The notes under the pieces were generated by a model that was not told the origin of the DNA, ran no database searches, and worked only from the letters and a program-made list of their open reading frames with translations. From Bacteroidales bacterium (lineage in GTDB: Bacteria > Bacteroidota > Bacteroidia > Bacteroidales > UBA1715), in the NCBI GenBank assembly GCA_027858745.1, contig JAQICB010000125.1, positions 1-36,548 on the forward strand: a DNA stretch of 36,548 nucleotides, written 5' to 3'. A program made the position numbers and the translations under genes. Positions 25,397 to 32,439 of this stretch are shown one piece after another. The stretch's first letter is position 1, and each line of letters starts with the position of its first letter.

Positions 25397-26385
25397 TGGG
25401 AACATTACACGCTGCTATCACAGGCATTCACGGTTGGGTACCTGAAGATATCATTACAAATGATTATCTTGAACAAATTGTTGACACAAACGATGAATGG
25501 ATTACATCTCGCACTGGAATTAAAGAGCGGCGGATTTTAAAAGATCCTTCGAAAGCTACTTCAGATATGGCTGCTGAAGCAGTAAAAGGTTTGCTTGAAA
25601 AAACAAAGACTAACCCAGAGGATGTCGAACTTATTATTGTTGCTACTATTACTCCAGATATGATGTTCCCTTCGTGTGCTGCGTTGACAGCAACTAAGGT
25701 GGGAGCAAAAAAAGCTTTTGCATTTGACTTAAATTCTGCGTGTAGCGGTTTTTTATTCGGTTTAGAAACGGCTGCACAATTTATTGAATCGGGGCGTTAC
25801 AAAAAAGTTGTATTAGTTGGTGCAGATAAAATGACTTCAATTACTGATTATACAAACAGAAATACATGTATTCTTTTTGGTGATGGTGCCGCTGCGGTAC
25901 TAATTGAACCAAACCATGAGGGGAATGGAGTGATAGATGCAAATCTTCATGTTGATAGCACCAATTGGGAACATTTATGTTTAAAAGCCGGTGGTTCACT
26001 TAACCCCGCAACGCACAAAACGGTTGATGCAAAAGATCATTATACTCATCAAGAAGGACAACCGGTATTTAAAATTGCCGTAAATGGTATGGCAGGTTCT
26101 GCTCGTGATCTTTTGGAACGTCATTCTATGACCGGTGATGATGTGAATTTTTTAATTCCTCACCAAGCTAATAAACGTATTATCGATGCAACACAAAATC
26201 ATTTGGGATTAAAATCGGAACAAATGTGTATTAATATTCAAAAATATGGTAATACAACTGCTGCAACAATTCCTTTGTGTATGTGGGAATTTGAGGAGTC
26301 TTTTACAAAAGGAGACAATCTTATTCTTGCCGCATTTGGTGGTGGCTACAGTTGGGGAGCTTTATATTTGAAGTGGGCATTATAA
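25396..26385 (+). CDS. fabH: 3-oxoacyl-ACP synthase III
   Basis: Initiates fatty acid synthesis by condensing acetyl-CoA (or a branched starter) with malonyl-ACP. The 329-residue protein keeps the full catalytic triad: C116 in NSACSGFLFG, H256 in LIPHQANKRI and N286 in YGNTTAATIP. The SRTGIKERRI and FGDGAAAVLIE segments are also typical. Start-unit preference cannot be read reliably. It ends the operon; no clear hairpin terminator follows in the short gap to the glycosyltransferase. Confidence 0.96.
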   Translation: MGTLHAAITGIHGWVPEDIITNDYLEQIVDTNDEWITSRTGIKERRILKDPSKATSDMAAEAVKGLLEKTKTNPEDVELIIVATITPDMMFPSCAALTATKVGAKKAFAFDLNSACSGFLFGLETAAQFIESGRYKKVVLVGADKMTSITDYTNRNTCILFGDGAAAVLIEPNHEGNGVIDANLHVDSTNWEHLCLKAGGSLNPATHKTVDAKDHYTHQEGQPVFKIAVNGMAGSARDLLERHSMTGDDVNFLIPHQANKRIIDATQNHLGLKSEQMCINIQKYGNTTAATIPLCMWEFEESFTKGDNLILAAFGGGYSWGALYLKWAL

Positions 26386-26454
26386 TTCTTATAAATGGGT
26401 TTTTACGAAAAATAAATTCAGACCCTGTATGAGATATTCTTTTTTTTGAGTATA

Positions 26455-27585
26455 ATGGAAGCGGAAATTCGTATTTTACATATTATTCCGAATCTTCGAA
26501 AAGGTGGAGCCGAAAGACTTGCTATTACAATTTGTAACGAACTTGCAAAGCGTGAGAATATAAATGCTCGTCTTGTTACCTTCTCGTCTTTAAACGAATA
26601 CCCTGATTATGTTAATGAAGATTTATGGGATGTAGTGCCGGCATCTTATGTGCCTTCTCTCACCAAAAAAGCACAGCGTAATATTGCCGAACTACAAACG
26701 TATATCGAGAAATTTAAGCCCGATATTATTCACACACATTTATGGATAAGCGATTTTGTGACCCACCATATTCAGTATCCGCAGGCAAAGTGGTTCTCGC
26801 ATTTGCATGATAATATGTCTCAATTACAAAAATATCTTATACCTTTTTCCAAACAAAAAATCACGAATTGGTTTGAGCGTAAAATTCTCATAACCAAATA
26901 TATTGAGACAGATACTCGGTTTATTGCTATCGCACATGATTCATATGCTTTTGCCCAAAAAAATCTGCCGCCTGTGTTGCGACAAAACGTTATTTTATTG
27001 CACAATGCAGTTGATATAGAGCATTTTGCTAGGACACATAATCAAGAAAAATGTGCCGGCAAAAAAATTAATTTATTGAGTGTTGGGAGTCTTGTGGCAA
27101 AAAAAAATCAATCATTTCTTCTGTCAGTCGTTGAATATCTGCATCAAAAACAGATTTCTTGTGAATTGCATATTCTTGGAGAAGGACCCGACAGGAAAAA
27201 AATAGAAGATTATATCGAAAAAAAATCATTGCATAATTCAGTTATTTTGCATGGAAATAAAAATGTGGAGGACTTTTACAAAGAAGCCGATGTGTATGTG
27301 CATGCTGCAACGTACGAACCCTTTGGTTTAGTTATTATAGAAGCAATGGCAGCTGGCTTACCGGTTGTGTGCCTCGATGGTAAAGGAAATCGGGATATTA
27401 TCCGACATGGAAAAAACGGCTATATTGTCTACGACAAACAGGTTTCGGAATTTGCTGAATATATAATAGCACTCCACCGGAATTCGAACATATATTCCGC
27501 AATTTCCAAAGAAGCACTCATCACCGCGTCGGAGTACAATATTCCTGATTATATTGATAAATTATTGGAGATATATCAATCATAA
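26455..27585 (+). CDS. Glycosyltransferase family 4 protein
   Basis: A GT-B-fold glycosyltransferase of 376 residues. It has the N-terminal LHIIPNLRKGGAERLAITICNEL motif and the C-terminal Rossmann half: INLLSVGSLVAKKNQSFLLSVVEYL, LHILGEGPDRKKIEDYI and YEPFGLVIIEAMAAGLPVVCLDGKGNRDII. The EPFGLVIIEA segment is the conserved EX7E nucleotide-sugar site of retaining GT4 enzymes. No membrane segment is seen, so it is cytoplasmic or membrane-associated and probably adds a sugar to a lipid-linked glycan. I use the ATG at 26455 rather than the TTG three codons earlier. Donor and acceptor are unknown. Confidence 0.9.
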   Translation: MEAEIRILHIIPNLRKGGAERLAITICNELAKRENINARLVTFSSLNEYPDYVNEDLWDVVPASYVPSLTKKAQRNIAELQTYIEKFKPDIIHTHLWISDFVTHHIQYPQAKWFSHLHDNMSQLQKYLIPFSKQKITNWFERKILITKYIETDTRFIAIAHDSYAFAQKNLPPVLRQNVILLHNAVDIEHFARTHNQEKCAGKKINLLSVGSLVAKKNQSFLLSVVEYLHQKQISCELHILGEGPDRKKIEDYIEKKSLHNSVILHGNKNVEDFYKEADVYVHAATYEPFGLVIIEAMAAGLPVVCLDGKGNRDIIRHGKNGYIVYDKQVSEFAEYIIALHRNSNIYSAISKEALITASEYNIPDYIDKLLEIYQS

Positions 27586-27597
27586 TGTGTATTTTTG
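27565..27597 (+). promoter_or_regulatory. Promoter of the GH8 gene
   Basis: TTG at 27565-27567, a 22-nt spacer and TATTTTTG at 27590-27597, an exact TANNTTTG. It overlaps the last codons of the glycosyltransferase gene and would start transcription about 20 nt before the ATG at 27623. The glycanase can therefore be expressed independently. Confidence 0.55.
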
Positions 27598-27622
27598 TCG
27601 CATCCTAAATAAAAATATTCAG

Positions 27623-28861
27623 ATGAAAATTGTATCACTACTTACTCTCGTATTGTGTATGTCTACACAATTAAGTTTTGCTCAAACGCAAGCAAAATAT
27701 CCTTTTCCACAAAATGTGCAATATGCACAGGGAAATCAATCCAGACATATTACCGACACAGAAGCAATGAAGGCATATATTGCTTGGAAGCAAAAATTCA
27801 TTCGAGAATGCGGTGAAAATGAAGCACGGGTTGTAAAAGAGGACTCTACCATAACCGTTTCAGAAGGTATTGGCTATGGTTTGGCAATAACCGCATATGC
27901 AGGAGATAAAATTTTATTCGATAAATTATTGAATTATTATATGGCACGGCTTAACGAACGTGGGCTGATGAATTGGATATATACCGATTGCGAAACCGGA
28001 AATAATAAGAAAAACGGTGCAACAGATGGCGATCTTGATGCTGCTATAGCATTGCTTGTTGCAATGAAACAATGGCCAAGTGATGTTACCTATGCCGGTA
28101 TTGCCCATGCAATAATAGATAGTTTGCAAATACATAATTTTCTTGTGTGTGAAGGTATTATCGTTCAAAAACCCGGTGACGATTTTGGTGGCTGCAACTG
28201 TACCAATCCTTCATATTATTCCCCAGCCTATTATCGTGCGTTTGCACAATTTAAAGAAGACCATGCCGATATGCAGGCAGTAGCATTTTGGCTTCAGGCA
28301 GCAGAAGACAGTTACGTTACTCTAAACCGAAATACAAATCCTCACACGGGATTGGTCTATGCGTGGACAAATCATAAAGGAGGAGATCCACAAAACTGTT
28401 ATTACGAAGTAAGTGGTTCGGGTGTATATAATTCATACCAATACGATGCCTGCCGGACACCATGGCGAATAGCAACTGATTATTTGTGGTGGGGCACCAA
28501 AGAAGCTGAAGTGTGGACACAAGATATAACAACATTTATAGAAACACCTATTTATAATCAATTTTCCAAAGATGGCGAAATCTGGTATGGAGCCGGAGGA
28601 ATAGAAAATGTGGTAGACAATTATTGGCATAATGGCTTACGTCGGATAAATCCTGATGCCCCTACTTACGGACACCGTCACTCAGTTCCTTTTGTTGGTT
28701 CCTTTGCATTAGCATCTATGTCATCTTCGTACGAAACTACAGATCGGTTTATGAAAGAATTTGCTTCAGTTCCCGCAGAACGATATTACGAATCGTGCTT
28801 ACAGGTATTGTACATGTTTCTGGCAAGTGGCAATTTCTGGAATCCATATGGCGTGGAGTGA
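27623..28861 (+). CDS. Secreted glycoside hydrolase family 8 enzyme
   Basis: A 412-residue exported glycanase. The signal peptide is MKIVSLLTLVLCMSTQLSFAQ. The GH8 (alpha/alpha)6 barrel shows VSEGIGYGL with the acid E81, NGATDGDLDAAIALL with the binding/catalytic aspartates D135 and D137, and YNSYQYDACRTPWRIATDYLWWG with D275 in the position of the usual base. Known GH8 activities are endo-glucanase, xylanase, chitosanase and lichenase, and I cannot choose. There is no carbohydrate-binding module or type IX sorting tail. The track start at 27554 lies inside the upstream gene; the ATG at 27623 begins the signal peptide. Confidence 0.9.
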   Translation: MKIVSLLTLVLCMSTQLSFAQTQAKYPFPQNVQYAQGNQSRHITDTEAMKAYIAWKQKFIRECGENEARVVKEDSTITVSEGIGYGLAITAYAGDKILFDKLLNYYMARLNERGLMNWIYTDCETGNNKKNGATDGDLDAAIALLVAMKQWPSDVTYAGIAHAIIDSLQIHNFLVCEGIIVQKPGDDFGGCNCTNPSYYSPAYYRAFAQFKEDHADMQAVAFWLQAAEDSYVTLNRNTNPHTGLVYAWTNHKGGDPQNCYYEVSGSGVYNSYQYDACRTPWRIATDYLWWGTKEAEVWTQDITTFIETPIYNQFSKDGEIWYGAGGIENVVDNYWHNGLRRINPDAPTYGHRHSVPFVGSFALASMSSSYETTDRFMKEFASVPAERYYESCLQVLYMFLASGNFWNPYGVE

Positions 28862-28875
28862 TATGATAATATCAC
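28858..28875 (+). terminator. Hairpin at the end of the GH8 gene
   Basis: GTGATAT-GATA-ATATCAC is a perfect 7-bp stem with a 4-nt loop that includes the GH8 stop codon. No T-run follows directly; a T6 lies about 15 nt further on. It could act as a weak terminator or protect the 3' end of the mRNA. Confidence 0.35.
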
Positions 28876-29231
28876 ATGCATAATTTGTGGATTTTTTCAT
28901 TTCATATTTGAAAAGAGTATTACTTCAATATTTTATGTGTCTGAATGTGAGTTTAAATGGTATTCTTACATAGCAACCAATATATGTTTTATATATCTGT
29001 GAGAAAGTAAATAGAAAAAACCGCACTAAATTTCTCTCTGAAAACCTAAAAATTTTCTTTTTTTTAACAAATTATTAATCTGCGGATTTATGGAATAAGT
29101 AGATTCTTAGATAAAAGAGAAAAAATATTTATATATTTGAGTTTAATTATAGAAATTGCTAAATAAGTTTAGTGATTTTTTAAAATTAACAAGAAAAAAA
29201 GAATTATCAGAAACCACTAAACTAGAAACGA
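28876..29231. other. Long AT-rich intergenic region before the orphan OMP gene
   Basis: More than 350 nt without a gene. I see no tRNA, repeat array or riboswitch fold that I recognise. The only feature I can name is the -7 promoter element at 29132-29139, listed separately. It leaves a leader of about 88 nt before the 29233 ATG, longer than other leaders in this window. Confidence 0.5.
29132..29139 (+). promoter_or_regulatory. Candidate -7 element for the orphan OMP gene
   Basis: TATATTTG, an exact TANNTTTG match. No -33 TTTG lies 17-23 nt upstream. The distance to the start codon (about 94 nt) leaves room for leader-mediated control, but none is visible. Confidence 0.4.
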
Positions 29232-29232
29232 C

Positions 29233-29871
29233 ATGAAAAAATTAACTAAACTACTTATTGTATTAATTTCATTTACATTTTTACAACCTTTAATTGCTTC
29301 TGAAAACAAAGCCAAAAAAAAAGATGATCAAAGTGGACCTTTTATAAATGTTGCTGCAACTTTTCCATCCATACTTTATGGAACACCTCTTATTTTTGAG
29401 AAAAGTGATCTTAGTAGCGATGTTAACAAAATAGGTTTTGCATTAGAAACGGGTAACTTATTTCAGATTGCAGAGATTGGTTCATTTGGAGCATTCGGAG
29501 TTAAAGCTACTTGGTTTGGTTTAGGTTTCAATAAATATGAATTAAGCAGTAACTCGTATCAAATAGTTTCTCTTAAAGCTCTCAAACCAGGGTTATTCTA
29601 TACGCAAATAATTGATAAAAATATATCTGTTGATGTTGCTTTTCAATTTGCACCATCGCTTTTATACGATACCGGTTCAGAAATTTTTATGCTAGGAATA
29701 GGGAAATCTACAGGTATAACCCTTCGATATAGTACTTTTGCAGTAGGTCTTTCATATGATTTCGGAACAATTACCGATGTTGATTTTATCGGAAAGGTTA
29801 CCGCTGACAACGAAAAATTAGTTAAATATAGAACAAATAGTCTTGCTGTAAGAGTAGGATTTAAATTCTAA
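29233..29871 (+). CDS. Predicted outer-membrane beta-barrel protein, unknown function
   Basis: A 212-residue protein I do not recognise. It has a signal peptide (MKKLTKLLIVLISFTFLQPLIAS), a short charged linker (ENKAKKKDDQSG), then about ten alternating amphipathic strands, ending in LAVRVGFKF. A terminal aromatic residue of this kind is the usual outer-membrane insertion signal. It resembles small eight- to ten-stranded barrels. It stands alone on its transcript, with long flanking gaps and an insertion sequence 150 nt downstream. Confidence 0.65.
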   Translation: MKKLTKLLIVLISFTFLQPLIASENKAKKKDDQSGPFINVAATFPSILYGTPLIFEKSDLSSDVNKIGFALETGNLFQIAEIGSFGAFGVKATWFGLGFNKYELSSNSYQIVSLKALKPGLFYTQIIDKNISVDVAFQFAPSLLYDTGSEIFMLGIGKSTGITLRYSTFAVGLSYDFGTITDVDFIGKVTADNEKLVKYRTNSLAVRVGFKF

Positions 29872-30019
29872 TAAAAATATTTTATGGATTGCTCAGCCAA
29901 CTGAATTTGTTCACTCAAAACGGATAATTATGAGTTTCTTAGTTTGACTAACTATTTTTTTTAGCGGTAATAAATGTTTTTTGTAGTCCATATTTTTCAG
30001 CAAAAATGGAAGTTAATAA

Positions 30020-30022
30020 GCT
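30020..30022 (+). repeat. Left target-site duplication of the IS element (GCT)
   Basis: GCT directly before the left inverted end at 30023 repeats as GCT at 31301-31303 directly after the right end. A 3-bp duplication is usual for IS3-family insertions. Confidence 0.7.
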
Positions 30023-30057
30023 TGGATATGCAACAAAATAATGGACATAAAGTTAAG

Positions 30058-30891
30058 TTATGCAACATTTAATTGATTAATAAATAATTGTTCAAATTCT
30101 AAAATTGTTTTGTAACCAATAGCAGAGTGTCTTCTATTCCTATTATACCAAGTTTCTATATATTCAAAAATTGAAAGTGTGGCATCTTTTCTAGTAAGAT
30201 ACTTGTTTTTATACACCCATTCTATTTTTAAGCTTTTAAAGAAACTCTCAGCAACCGCATTATCCCAACAGTTACCTTTTCTACTCATACTTTGTTGTAT
30301 TAGTCCATTATAATTGTTTAACAAGTCTGTAAATGCACTACAGGCATATTGTATGCCTCTGTCTGAATGAAAAATAAGCTCTTTGGATATTTCATTGTTT
30401 TTAACAGCCATTTTCCATGCAGCAATACTTGTATTGTAAGCACTCATGTCTGAACTCATAGACCAACCAACAATTTTACGATTAAATAGATCAATAATTA
30501 CAGTTAAATAAAGCCATCCTTGATTAGTTCTAATATAAGTAATGTCTGATACCCACACTTGATTTGCCCTTTCTACATGAAAATTTCTATTCAGTAAATT
30601 TGGTGCAACCGGATAGTTATGCTTCGAATCGGTCGTTAATTTAAATTTCCGAGGTTTTCGAGCCATTATTCCTACATTACTCATTATTCTAGCTACACGT
30701 GGACGAGAAACGGTATATCCTAATTCTATGAGTTCTTTTGTCATCCGCGGAGAACCATATGTATTATGACTTGCTTTAAATATATCCTTTATTTGCATTA
30801 ACAATACTTCATTTTCTAACCATCTCTTTGACGATTTAGCCTTTAACCATTGGTAATAGCCACTTTTACTTACTTTAAATACTTCACACAT
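30058..30891 (-). CDS. IS3-family transposase OrfB (DDE integrase domain)
   Basis: The catalytic part of the transposase. The track gives 277 residues from its first ATG, but the reading frame is open further upstream to the slippery site near 30972, where it continues OrfA as a fusion (QEIFRFIKQHKKAFPVEKMCEVFKVSKSGYY). The rve integrase core has the DDE triad D116 (WVSDITYI), D177 (FHSDRGIQY) and E215 (AVAESFFKS). The HTH_21-type region SHNTYGSPRMTKEL precedes it. The stop codon lies inside the left inverted end. The functional transposase is most likely the OrfAB fusion. Confidence 0.93.
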   Translation of the reverse strand: MCEVFKVSKSGYYQWLKAKSSKRWLENEVLLMQIKDIFKASHNTYGSPRMTKELIELGYTVSRPRVARIMSNVGIMARKPRKFKLTTDSKHNYPVAPNLLNRNFHVERANQVWVSDITYIRTNQGWLYLTVIIDLFNRKIVGWSMSSDMSAYNTSIAAWKMAVKNNEISKELIFHSDRGIQYACSAFTDLLNNYNGLIQQSMSRKGNCWDNAVAESFFKSLKIEWVYKNKYLTRKDATLSIFEYIETWYNRNRRHSAIGYKTILEFEQLFINQLNVA

Positions 30892-30923
30892 CTTCTCAAC
30901 AGGAAATGCTTTTTTATGTTGTT

Positions 30924-31256
30924 TTATAAACCTAAAGATTTCTTGTCGCTCGTGGAGAAGATGCTGATTGCCTTTTTTAATATGTCACGTTCTAACTGAG
31001 CATCTTTAAGCTCTTTTTTTAATCGTGTTATTTCTCTTTCTTTATCTGTCATTTTTGGAGTTCCTCTTCCTGGAAAACAGTTGTGCTTATATGACTCATA
31101 TTCTTTACGCCATCTGTACAACATGTTCTCATGAACACCTAATTCTTCGGCAATTTCCGATACACTTCCTCGTGCATAACTCAGCTCAACAGCTTTTTGT
31201 TTAAATTCTGAGTCGTACGTTTTTCGTTTTGTCATTTTTCTGTCTTTTTTAAGCAA
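30924..31256 (-). CDS. IS3-family transposase OrfA (helix-turn-helix)
   Basis: A 110-residue DNA-binding protein with the IS3 OrfA pattern: TYDSEFKQKAVELSYARGSVSEIAEELGVHENMLYRWRKEYES, an HTH_Tnp_1 domain, then a leucine-zipper-like helix (KEREITRLKKELKDAQLERDILKKAISIFS) for dimerisation. It overlaps the extended OrfB frame. The first start gives an MLKKDRKM lead; the later M at residue 8 (MTKRKTYDSEF) is equally plausible. Confidence 0.92.
   Translation of the reverse strand: MLKKDRKMTKRKTYDSEFKQKAVELSYARGSVSEIAEELGVHENMLYRWRKEYESYKHNCFPGRGTPKMTDKEREITRLKKELKDAQLERDILKKAISIFSTSDKKSLGL
30972..30978 (-). promoter_or_regulatory. Programmed -1 frameshift site of the IS (A6G)
   Basis: On the minus strand the sequence reads TT-AAAAAAG-GC. 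In the OrfA frame the A AAA AAG heptamer codes for LKK. A -1 slip continues as GNQHLLHERQEIFRFIKQ into OrfB, which matches the expected N-terminal extension of IS3 OrfB. A-AAA-AAG is a well-known slippery heptamer of this family. Confidence 0.75.
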
Positions 31257-31300
31257 AGTTACAAACTTAACTTAACGTCCAGTCAAATGTAGTACATCCA

Positions 31301-31303
31301 GCT
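31301..31303 (+). repeat. Right target-site duplication of the IS element (GCT)
   Basis: Second copy of GCT, directly after the right inverted end; the partner of 30020-30022. Confidence 0.7.
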
Positions 31304-31381
31304 TGAGAAATTTTATGGGGCATTTGTATATGATACATCTTGTGCAAAGTGAAGAGAAAAAAATGGATACTTAAATTGTGA

Positions 31382-31414
31382 AACAGAGCTTTTATTTTAA
31401 TAAAAAACTCTGTT
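31382..31414 (-). terminator. Long hairpin downstream of the purD-DUF6427 unit
   Basis: AACAGAG at 31382-31388 pairs with CTCTGTT at 31408-31414. Inside it TTTTATT can pair with AATAAAA, so the stem can reach about 14 bp with a small internal bulge. It lies 45 nt past the DUF6427 stop on the minus strand. Before the IS inserted, it would have stood between two convergent genes, so it may stop transcription from both sides. A strong T-tail is lacking on either strand. Confidence 0.45.
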
Positions 31415-31458
31415 CAATCGAATGTCATAATCATTCCCACTAATTGTCAATTGAGCTG

Positions 31459-32439
31459 TTAATTCGCAACCATCTGTAACAATACAATACTGCCAATTAT
31501 AAGGATAAAAAGAAGTTCTTGCCAAAATCGTGAACGAATATTTTCGAGATAATTGGAAATGATAAAGCTTGCCGAAGGAATAATAAAAAAGAAGATTTCT
31601 TTATTTGCCGCAGGAACGCTAAAAAATATAATGGTGGTAAGAATAATGAAAAACAATAAAAGCGTATAATATTTTCGGGTCGAAATTTTTCTGATTGTAC
31701 CTGAAAAAAGATACCCCAATGCGCGTAAAAAAAGTATTGAAATGATTCCGATAAAAATGTAGTGTGGATAGCCGAATTCGAATGAGGGATGCCATACCGT
31801 AATATTATATTGGATAGTTTTTACTAAGTCGGGAACAGAATCGCGAACGAAAAAAATTGAAAAAATTATTAGTATTGGTGTTGCCAATCCGAAAATTCCT
31901 GCAGCCCATTGACGCCAATTAAAGGGTAACAACACGGTTAATGCGATAAAAATAAAGAGACCGAAAAATAGAGCGTTGGCATAAAATAAACTTGCAATAG
32001 CGATGCACACTCCGGCTTCGAATACCGGTTGAAGAGCTCGCTCGTTTTTGTATATTTTAAAAAGGAAATATATACCGAGCAATATAAATAAAAGTGCAAA
32101 ATGAAGCGGATTGTATTGTTTAAGCACTAAAAAACTCCCTGATAATAAGAAAAATAGAAAGATGTTGATGGACGTGCGTTTTTCAATTAATCGGAAAGAA
32201 TTATTTATTTGAGAAAGTATAAAGGCATTGAGCAATATTGTTGCCAAAAGAACACCGTTACATGCAATAGTTGATGAGCATACCGATTGCAATAAACTGT
32301 ACAACGGCATCGGATTGGCATCGTAGTATACTTCTGTGATTGTTGGCTCAATAATAAAAGATGCCCATATACCCAATAAAAAGAGTGGATATAAAATAAA
32401 GGTAACCGGAGAGTTTTTTTGTAAAATTGAATAAATCAT
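31459..32439 (-). CDS. DUF6427-family polytopic membrane protein
   Basis: A 326-residue very hydrophobic protein with about nine or ten predicted membrane helices. The N-terminal MIYSILQKNSPVTFILYPLFLLGIWA, the VYYDANPMPLYSLL loop and the KQYNPLHFALLFILLGIYFLFKIY segment match what I recall of DUF6427, a Bacteroidota membrane family often adjacent to purD. Function is unknown; the overall look is of a glycosyltransferase-like or O-antigen-type membrane protein without a visible catalytic motif. It overlaps the purD stop by 4 nt, so it is co-translated with purD. Confidence 0.75.
   Translation of the reverse strand: MIYSILQKNSPVTFILYPLFLLGIWASFIIEPTITEVYYDANPMPLYSLLQSVCSSTIACNGVLLATILLNAFILSQINNSFRLIEKRTSINIFLFFLLSGSFLVLKQYNPLHFALLFILLGIYFLFKIYKNERALQPVFEAGVCIAIASLFYANALFFGLFIFIALTVLLPFNWRQWAAGIFGLATPILIIFSIFFVRDSVPDLVKTIQYNITVWHPSFEFGYPHYIFIGIISILFLRALGYLFSGTIRKISTRKYYTLLLFFIILTTIIFFSVPAANKEIFFFIIPSASFIISNYLENIRSRFWQELLFILIIGSIVLLQMVAN

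Larger units (their letters stand above)
30023..31300 (-). mobile_element. Complete IS3-family insertion sequence, 1278 bp
   Basis: The element is bounded by imperfect inverted ends. Read inward, the left end is TGGATATGCAACAAAATAAT and the right end is TGGATGTACTACATTTGACT. Both continue into TGGAC and a shared AAGTTAAGTT, giving 27 matches in the first 37 positions. GCT flanks both sides as a 3-bp target duplication. It carries orfA and orfB on the minus strand with a conserved frameshift signal, so it looks intact and possibly active. It sits between two convergently oriented chromosomal genes and interrupts neither. No cargo genes are present. Confidence 0.88.

Noticed and set aside
30042-31281. 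IS ends placed at the TGGAC/GTCCA repeat (30042 and 31281)
   Set aside because: The flanks there (TAA and GTC) do not match, whereas the outer ends at 30023 and 31300 continue the inverted repeat with the same spacing and are flanked by GCT on both sides.
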